9,825 bases of DNA, taken from the NCBI GenBank assembly GCA_015229045.1, contig JADGCJ010000122.1, positions 1 to 9,825 on the forward strand, in the 5' to 3' direction. Both the position numbers and the translations under genes were made by a program. The notes beneath the pieces were generated by a model, which saw only the letters and a list, made by a program, of their open reading frames with translations, was not told the origin of the DNA and did no database searches. Below, one piece after another: positions 5,972 through 9,825 of this stretch; the first letter of the stretch is position 1; every line of letters starts with the position of its first letter. The stretch is from Magnetococcales bacterium. Lineage in GTDB: Bacteria > Pseudomonadota > Magnetococcia > Magnetococcales > DC0425bin3.

Positions 5972-6664
5972 GTGCCAGGTGTCTTGCTCATCGGGGCGGG
6001 TGGACTGGGCGTCGCTGTGGCACTGGCTTTGTCCGGTACGCCCCTGCGCCGCCTGGGCATCGTCGATCCGGATATTGTCTCCCTCTCCAATCTTCAGCGA
6101 CAGGTTCTCTACCATACCAGCGATCTCGACAAAGCCAAGGTGACCTGTGTCGTGCATCATCTTGCGGCCCGCTGCCCCGATCTGGAGGTCACGCCCCATC
6201 GAATGTGCCCCACGGATGCGGGGGCTATCATCGATCTGGCCCGCGATTATGACCTTCTTGTCGATGGCTCGGACAACTTTCCCACCCGCTTCGCCGCCAA
6301 CGATGCCGCCGTCACCCTGGGCATACCCCTGGTCCATGGGGCGGCCACCGGCTGCAAAGGTCAGGTGATGAGCATAGCCCCGGGGCGTTCGGCCTGCCTG
6401 CGTTGTCTGTTTGGCGGGCCTCCCGAGGAGGGGGGACCGACGTGTCGCACACAGGGGGTTTTGGGTTCTCTGGTCGGGGAGGTGGGTTGGCTCATGGCCC
6501 TGGAGGCGGCGCATTGGCTCGCCGGAAACGAGGGGCGCCTGCTGGATCGACTGTTGACCATCGATGTCATCTCGGGGCGCCGCCGCCATGTTCCCCTGCA
6601 CCGCCAGAAAGATTGCACCGTGTGCGGCAGGCCTGGAGTCGCCCTGCGTTTTGGGCGAGATTGA
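5972..6664 (+). CDS. MoeB/ThiF/HesA-type E1-like adenylyltransferase, short N-terminus
   Basis: A 230-residue member of the E1-like family that adenylates the C-terminal Gly of small sulfur-carrier proteins (MoaD, ThiS and relatives). Visible features: nucleotide loop GAGGLG (8-13), acidic residue in VDPD (31-34), SNLQRQ (39-44) with the ATP-binding Arg43, Lys56 in DLDKAKV, DGSDNFPTRF (98-107) with Asp101, zinc pairs CLRC (142-145) and CTVC (215-218), and Cys158 in PTCRTQGVLG at the position of the MoeB/ThiF conserved Cys. The protein begins almost at the Rossmann strand and lacks the roughly 30 residues that in MoeB carry the RYSRQ motif, whose Arg contacts ATP in the partner subunit. The frame is closed by TGA at 5930-5932 and GTG 5972 is its first usual start, so this shortness is real unless a base is missing. 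The Shine-Dalgarno is weak; coupling to rrf2 is likely. Partner carrier unknown. Confidence 0.85.
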   Translation: MPGVLLIGAGGLGVAVALALSGTPLRRLGIVDPDIVSLSNLQRQVLYHTSDLDKAKVTCVVHHLAARCPDLEVTPHRMCPTDAGAIIDLARDYDLLVDGSDNFPTRFAANDAAVTLGIPLVHGAATGCKGQVMSIAPGRSACLRCLFGGPPEEGGPTCRTQGVLGSLVGEVGWLMALEAAHWLAGNEGRLLDRLLTIDVISGRRRHVPLHRQKDCTVCGRPGVALRFGRD

Positions 6665-6672
6665 ACGGTTGG

Positions 6673-6750
6673 AAAACGGGGTCCAGGGGGCTGGCTCCCT
6701 GGCAGGTCCAGGACGGAGTCCCGGTGGGGTTTGGGGCAAAGCCCCAACGA
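6673..6750. repeat. GC-rich dispersed repeat unit between convergent genes
   Basis: The unit begins aaaacggggtccaggggg and continues with a first hairpin (ccaggg 6683-6688 with ccctgg 6697-6702) and a second (ttggggc 6731-6737 with gccccaa 6741-6747, loop aaa). Bases 6673-6702 recur exactly at 9791-9820, and 35 bases match with one mismatch. The second half (ggtggggttt...gcccc) has an inverted relative at 9681-9720. It starts 8 bases after the stop of the E1-like gene, so the first hairpin may also limit read-through towards the convergent oxidoreductase gene. Confidence 0.8.
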
Positions 6751-6865
6751 GAAAGCGTCCAAATGACCGAAACAGCGATCAAGGTTCCAGGGAACGACGC
6801 ACTCCGCAGCAGCGGAGGGAGACCTCCCCCGTCCGCGAATACCGCACAGTACGACTGGATTCACT
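6751..6865. other. Non-coding convergent spacer with two small hairpins
   Basis: This is the rest of the gap between the E1-like gene and the oxidoreductase gene. It holds ctccgc (6802-6807) pairing with gcggag (6812-6817), and ggagg (6814-6818) pairing with cctcc (6823-6827) around a GAGA loop; the two stems share bases and exclude each other. No T-run follows on either strand. The reading frames crossing this stretch lack a credible ribosome site and look spurious. Confidence 0.4.
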
Positions 6866-7996
6866 CTACCGATAAGGCTCGATGGCGCGGCGTTCCAGCC
6901 ACTCTTTCAGCCAGTGCATCAGCGGGGTGGGGGGCAGGATGAGGCTGAAGCGCTTGAAGCGGGAGACCAGCATGCCCTGATCGAGGGTATCGACGATGCA
7001 GATGAGTTCCGTGCGAAAGGTGTGGCAGGCAGAACCACCCGTCAGCTCGGCATAGAGGTTGGAGGCGGCGGCGCGAGCCTGCAATTCGGCCATGTGTCCC
7101 TGTTTGGCGCGCCACTCCGGACCCGGAAAACTCCCCGCGTCGCCGGCAACGTAGACCCGTTCGCCGCCGCCGACACGGCCGTGGGCATCGGCTTGCAAGA
7201 ATCCTCCCGGAGAGAGGGTCAGGCCGGTATTGGCCAACCAGGCAGGCCCCGTCAACCCCGGCAGGAACAGCACCAGATCCGCCGGAATATCGCCTCCCTC
7301 GGTGCTGACGCGACGGGCCTCGAAGGCGGTGATTTTATGGCCCAGATGGGTGTGGATGTCGCGTTTGGCCATCGCTTTGAGCAGACCACCCACTGCCCGT
7401 GGACCCATCCGCTTGCCAGGTTCGGCCATGGGAGCAAAAAAGACCAGTTTGAACAGAGAGCGGCGACGTTCACGGCGCAACTGTGTATGAAGACCGAAGA
7501 GAAATTCAAACATGGGTCCGCCGCGAATGGCTGTCGGCTCGTTGGGGTTGCTGCCGAAACCCATGGCGATGACACCGCGTTCCAGGGTTTGCAGACGCCT
7601 TTGCATCAGCTCGACGGTGGCCAGACCAGAGCAGGGATTGAGAGTCTGTTCGATGCCAGGAATTTTGCGCAGATACTCGGTTCCGGCAGCGATCAACAGG
7701 GCATCGTTGGTGACGGTACCGTTTGTGGTGACCACTGTGCGTCCCTGATCCTGGATCGCCTGGGCGCTGCCAGCATGAAAATCCACCCCCATTCGGGCGA
7801 GAAAGGGGTGCAGATCGACGCGCAGGTCGGCGCCTTTTCGCTTGCCAGAGGGAACCCAGATCAGGCTGGGGAGATAGACAAATTCGGCACGGGGTGCCAC
7901 CAGGGTGATCCTGACGCGCCGTCCAGGATCGAGCTGTCGCAGACGGCGAATGGCCGCCAGTGCGGCAAAACCACTACCGATGATGGTCACTTCCAT
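6866..7996 (-). CDS. NAD(P)/FAD-dependent oxidoreductase, sulfide:quinone oxidoreductase/NDH-2-like
   Basis: A 376-residue two-dinucleotide-fold flavoprotein of the group that includes sulfide:quinone oxidoreductases, type II NADH dehydrogenases and flavocytochrome c sulfide dehydrogenase. The N-terminal FAD loop is IIGSGFAALAAI (5-16), the middle has GGPMFEFLFG (159-168), and the second FAD motif is VYVAGDAGSFPG (281-292). The C-terminus contains HWLKEWLERR (361-370), an amphipathic helix of the kind that attaches these enzymes to the membrane face. Cysteines are at 122, 324 and 333; Cys333 in ELICIVDTLD is in the region of the late catalytic Cys of SQR, but no Cys lies near residues 145-165 where the other would be expected. 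A standard SQR mechanism is therefore doubtful and the substrate is open. The ATG at 7996 has AGGGGAG upstream. It is convergent with the E1-like gene and divergent from the HD-GYP gene. Confidence 0.85.
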   Translation of the reverse strand: MEVTIIGSGFAALAAIRRLRQLDPGRRVRITLVAPRAEFVYLPSLIWVPSGKRKGADLRVDLHPFLARMGVDFHAGSAQAIQDQGRTVVTTNGTVTNDALLIAAGTEYLRKIPGIEQTLNPCSGLATVELMQRRLQTLERGVIAMGFGSNPNEPTAIRGGPMFEFLFGLHTQLRRERRRSLFKLVFFAPMAEPGKRMGPRAVGGLLKAMAKRDIHTHLGHKITAFEARRVSTEGGDIPADLVLFLPGLTGPAWLANTGLTLSPGGFLQADAHGRVGGGERVYVAGDAGSFPGPEWRAKQGHMAELQARAAASNLYAELTGGSACHTFRTELICIVDTLDQGMLVSRFKRFSLILPPTPLMHWLKEWLERRAIEPYR

Positions 7997-8257
7997 GAAG
8001 AGGCTCCCCTAACAAAATGCCGTGTCAAATCGGGTTGCGACAAAAAAAGTGGCTGCTTATTCCTTGCGTCCGATCCCTGTTTACACGACGCTCCAGAGTC
8101 AGACAACACAAAAGACGACTCCCCCGTCTGACGCTACGATTCATGCCACTCATGCCACCCATCCGCGCCGACGGGACGACGCAAGAGGCGTTTGTCGTTG
8201 GCAACGCATCAAAAGAGATTCCCACGAGGTGAATTAAATAATATCATGGGCCGATCC
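7997..8257. other. Divergent intergenic region, left part, with repeats but no gene
   Basis: No credible gene is seen; the short open frames lack ribosome sites. Structures present are an inverted repeat gtcagac (8098-8104) / gtctgac (8126-8132), a nested agacg (8113-8117) / cgtct (8125-8129), and a perfect tandem duplication of tcatgccac (8141-8149 and 8150-8158). An AT-rich patch at 8231-8244 (contains taatat) could be a -10 region for a plus-strand transcript, but no good -35 is seen. A TTGACA reads on the minus strand at 8029-8024, without a matching -10. Confidence 0.4.
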
Positions 8258-8312
8258 TGGCAGATACCCCCGTAGAGTGGTCTTGTCGCCCCTTTGACTC
8301 CCCAGTCTGCCA
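8258..8312 (+). ncRNA. Possible structured leader or small RNA before the HD-GYP gene
   Basis: The arms tggcaga (8258-8264) and tctgcca (8306-8312) are perfectly complementary and would close a 41-base loop. The right arm overlaps the left arm of the terminator at 8309-8325, so the two folds are mutually exclusive, the arrangement seen in attenuators and riboswitches. I do not recognise any known aptamer consensus inside (not the c-di-GMP-I type). It could equally be a short RNA ended by that terminator, or chance. Confidence 0.3.
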
Positions 8313-8333
8313 ACCCGAGGGTGGCTTTTTTTT
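8309..8333 (+). terminator. Probable Rho-independent terminator 84 bases upstream of the HD-GYP gene
   Basis: The stem gcc-a-acc (8309-8315, one bulged A) pairs with ggtggc (8320-8325) around a CGAG loop and is followed directly by eight T (8326-8333). No plus-strand gene lies just upstream, since the neighbouring gene is on the minus strand. It must therefore end a small RNA or act as an attenuator in the HD-GYP mRNA leader. Confidence 0.65.
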
Positions 8334-8416
8334 GCAAGCAGGCAGCATTCCTCTCAGTTGCCGTTGTCGCCCTGTTAAACCAAAAAAATTGAGTTAGCAA
8401 GAAGAGATCCTGGGCC

Positions 8417-9679
8417 ATGATCAAAAAGATACCTGTCACTTCTCTGCATCCTGGGATGTATGTGCATGATTTCAATCACAGTTGGAACGATCCATGCTGT
8501 AGTGGAAGGAATCCCCGGTTTCCCACTCAGCCGCGTCTGATTCGCACCGAAGCCGAGGTCAAACAGATCATCGCGCACGGTATCCGCGAACTTGATATCG
8601 ATACCAGCAAAGGGGAAGACATAGCGGGTTCCCGGAACCGGGCGGACGTGGAAGCGGAGTTGGCTGCCCAGCTCCTCGCCCTGGGCGATGATGACGATGA
8701 CGATACGCCCGACCGGGGGCCTCCTTTCGCCCAGGAGTTGAGTCGGGCCGCCGAGGTGAAGTCCCGGGCCAGGCAACTGGTCGGCAATGTCCTCGAAGAT
8801 GCGCGCATGGGCAAACAGGTGGAGTTGGGTCCGATGCGCAGCATGGTCGAGGAGATGGCCGAGTCGATGTTCCGCAACCAGGATGCCATCCTCAGCCTCA
8901 GCCTGATCAAGCAAAAAGACGAGTACACCTTCATGCACTCGGTGAATGTGGGGGTTTTCATGCTCTCTTTTTGTCAGGCCATGGGCATCACGTCCCAGGA
9001 CCTGGTCGATGTCGGGGTGGGTGCGGTGTTGCACGACATTGGCAAAATGAAAACCCCGCCGGGCATCCTCAACAAGCCAGGAAAATTGACCGATGACGAG
9101 TTCAAAATCATGCGGCAGCATGTTTCGCACAGCCGTCGTATCCTGGAGCGCTGTCCCGGCATCAGCGAAATCAGCATGAGCGTCGCCTACCAGCACCACG
9201 AACGCTACGACGGCAGCGGCTATCCGGAGGGACTCAAAGGGGACAAGATCAACATGTTTGGCCAGATGGCAGCCATCTGTGATGTCTATGACGCCATCAC
9301 CTCCGACCGCGTCTACCACAAAGGCAACGTCCCCCACACCGCCCTGAAGCGCATGCTGGAGTGGAGCAAGTATCACTTCAGTCTGGAGTTGTATCACAAA
9401 TTTGTTCAGTGTGTCGGGGTCTACCCTATCGGTTCCCTGGTCCGTTTGAACAATGACCATTTGGCGGTCATCGTCCATTCCAATCCGGAGAGCCAGTTTC
9501 ACCCGGTCATCAAGGTCATGGCCAATGCCAAGGCCAGGAAAAAAATCGAGCCGATCGAGATCAATCTCATGGATCACAAGGATGTCGCCAACGGCTTGGC
9601 CATCGTCGGCTGCGAGGAACACACCAAATGGGGTATCGATCCCAAACGGTACATGCCCAATCCGAAGGCTTTTGAATAA
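8417..9679 (+). CDS. HD-GYP domain cyclic-di-GMP phosphodiesterase with DUF3391 N-terminus
   Basis: A 420-residue protein that by family hydrolyses the second messenger cyclic di-GMP. The N-terminal part (1-65, MIKKIPVTSLHPGMYVHDF onward) is the DUF3391-type domain often fused to HD-GYP. A linker with six consecutive Asp (91-96) follows. The HD-GYP domain (about 165-335) has every metal-ligand position seen in characterised members: His174 (FMHSVN), His206-Asp207 (LHDIGK), His235 (MRQHV), His260-His261 (YQHHERYDGSGYP, with GYP 268-270) and Asp289 (CDVYDA). It is predicted cytoplasmic with no membrane segment. A C-terminal region (about 336-420) contains a small beta-rich PIGSLVRLNN segment common after HD-GYP domains. 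The ATG at 8417 gives the canonical start, although the ribosome site (aagaagag, about 11 bases away) is modest. It is preceded by a possible attenuator and followed by repeat fragments. Confidence 0.93.
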   Translation: MIKKIPVTSLHPGMYVHDFNHSWNDPCCSGRNPRFPTQPRLIRTEAEVKQIIAHGIRELDIDTSKGEDIAGSRNRADVEAELAAQLLALGDDDDDDTPDRGPPFAQELSRAAEVKSRARQLVGNVLEDARMGKQVELGPMRSMVEEMAESMFRNQDAILSLSLIKQKDEYTFMHSVNVGVFMLSFCQAMGITSQDLVDVGVGAVLHDIGKMKTPPGILNKPGKLTDDEFKIMRQHVSHSRRILERCPGISEISMSVAYQHHERYDGSGYPEGLKGDKINMFGQMAAICDVYDAITSDRVYHKGNVPHTALKRMLEWSKYHFSLELYHKFVQCVGVYPIGSLVRLNNDHLAVIVHSNPESQFHPVIKVMANAKARKKIEPIEINLMDHKDVANGLAIVGCEEHTKWGIDPKRYMPNPKAFE

Positions 9680-9680
9680 C

Positions 9681-9720
9681 GGGGCTTTTTGTCGGGGCTT
9701 CGTCCCGAACCCCACCAGAG
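9681..9720 (-). repeat. Inverted half-unit of the dispersed repeat after the HD-GYP gene
   Basis: Read on the minus strand, this segment contains ggtggggttcgggacgaag followed by cccc, matching the second half of the 6673-6750 unit (ggtggggtttggggcaaag then cccc) with four differences. It folds as tcggggc (9692-9698) with gtcccga (9702-9708), one G-U pair, loop ttc. It begins two bases after the HD-GYP stop and may help end that transcript, though the T-run (9686-9690) comes before the stem rather than after it. Confidence 0.6.
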
Positions 9721-9790
9721 GGAAGGGCACAGCCAGGGTAATCGCATTTGAGATTTTCGAGGACCATGAGTAGTGATTTGGGGAGCTGTC

Positions 9791-9825
9791 AAAACGGGGT
9801 CCAGGGGGCTGGCTCCCTGGCGGGT
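9791..9825. repeat. Second direct copy of the dispersed repeat, cut by the window end
   Basis: Bases 9791-9820 are identical to 6673-6702, and the match continues to 9825 with a single A/G difference. The hairpin arms ccaggg (9801-9806) and ccctgg (9815-9820) are conserved. The unit continues beyond the window. The 70 bases between this and the inverted half-unit show no gene or clear signal. Confidence 0.85.

Noticed and set aside
6403..6942. A 179-codon plus-strand frame crossing the end of the E1-like gene and the repeat
   Set aside because: It overlaps real genes at both ends, is composed of repeat sequence and has no family features.
8024..8029. A perfect TTGACA (minus strand) upstream of the oxidoreductase gene
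   Set aside because: No -10 hexamer at 16-18 bases, and the position would put the transcript start at or inside the ribosome site.
6914..8131. A 405-codon open frame on the plus strand opposite the FAD oxidoreductase
   Set aside because: Antisense shadow of a gene with clear FAD-binding motifs; no ribosome site and no domain.
8258..8312. A tRNA-like or 4.5S RNA-like element
   Set aside because: Pairing of the ends looks acceptor-like, but there is no T-loop TTCRA, no anticodon arm and no SRP RNA consensus.
8375..9730. A 451-codon open frame on the minus strand opposite the HD-GYP gene
   Set aside because: Antisense shadow; the plus-strand gene keeps every HD-GYP catalytic residue, and the minus frame extends into the repeat.
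9680..9825. A mobile element at the right end
   Set aside because: Only repeat fragments are present; no transposase, terminal repeats with target duplication or integrase can be seen within the window.

Overview
This 9.8-kb, GC-rich chromosomal segment comes from a Gram-negative bacterium: it encodes the outer-membrane assembly lipoprotein BamD. The overall style of the proteins and the GC-rich dispersed hairpin repeats would suit a deep-branching proteobacterium such as a Magnetococcia-type organism, but that placement is a recognition-based guess the window cannot prove. No tRNA, rRNA, CRISPR array, transposase or phage gene was seen. The region reads as ordinary core and accessory chromosome.

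Layout from left to right: (1) the end of a GC-rich hairpin repeat (1-50); (2) a stand-alone EF-G-like translational GTPase (157-2238, +), followed by a small, unrecognised reading frame with a very good ribosome binding site (2328-2534, +) and a strong intrinsic terminator (2639-2678); (3) bamD on the minus strand (2710-3588), divergent from a small retropepsin-like (clan AA) aspartic protease (3731-4111, +); (4) a plus-strand group made of coaBC (coenzyme A biosynthesis, probable TTG start at 4236), an Rrf2-family regulator (5494-5958) and, 13 nt later, a short MoeB/ThiF/HesA-type E1-like adenylyltransferase (5972-6664); (5) a convergent intergenic region holding a dispersed repeat (6673-6750); (6) an SQR/NDH-2-like FAD oxidoreductase on the minus strand (6866-7996); (7) a 420-bp divergent intergenic region containing a probable terminator and a competing upstream stem (8258-8333); (8) an HD-GYP cyclic-di-GMP phosphodiesterase (8417-9679, +), followed by two further pieces of the same repeat family that run off the window.

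Functional links: coaBC, rrf2 and the E1-like gene are tightly spaced and probably co-transcribed. An Rrf2 regulator next to a sulfur-carrier-activating enzyme suggests control of sulfur metabolism or sulfur transfer, and the SQR-like flavoprotein lies convergently beside them, but no sulfur-carrier protein or desulfurase is in the window, so this is inference. I do not see a convincing new multi-gene system. The points most worth a second look are the N-terminally short E1-like protein coupled to an Rrf2 regulator with a C-terminal CxxC, the possible terminator/anti-terminator leader before the HD-GYP gene, the small ORF after the EF-G-like gene, and the repeat family.
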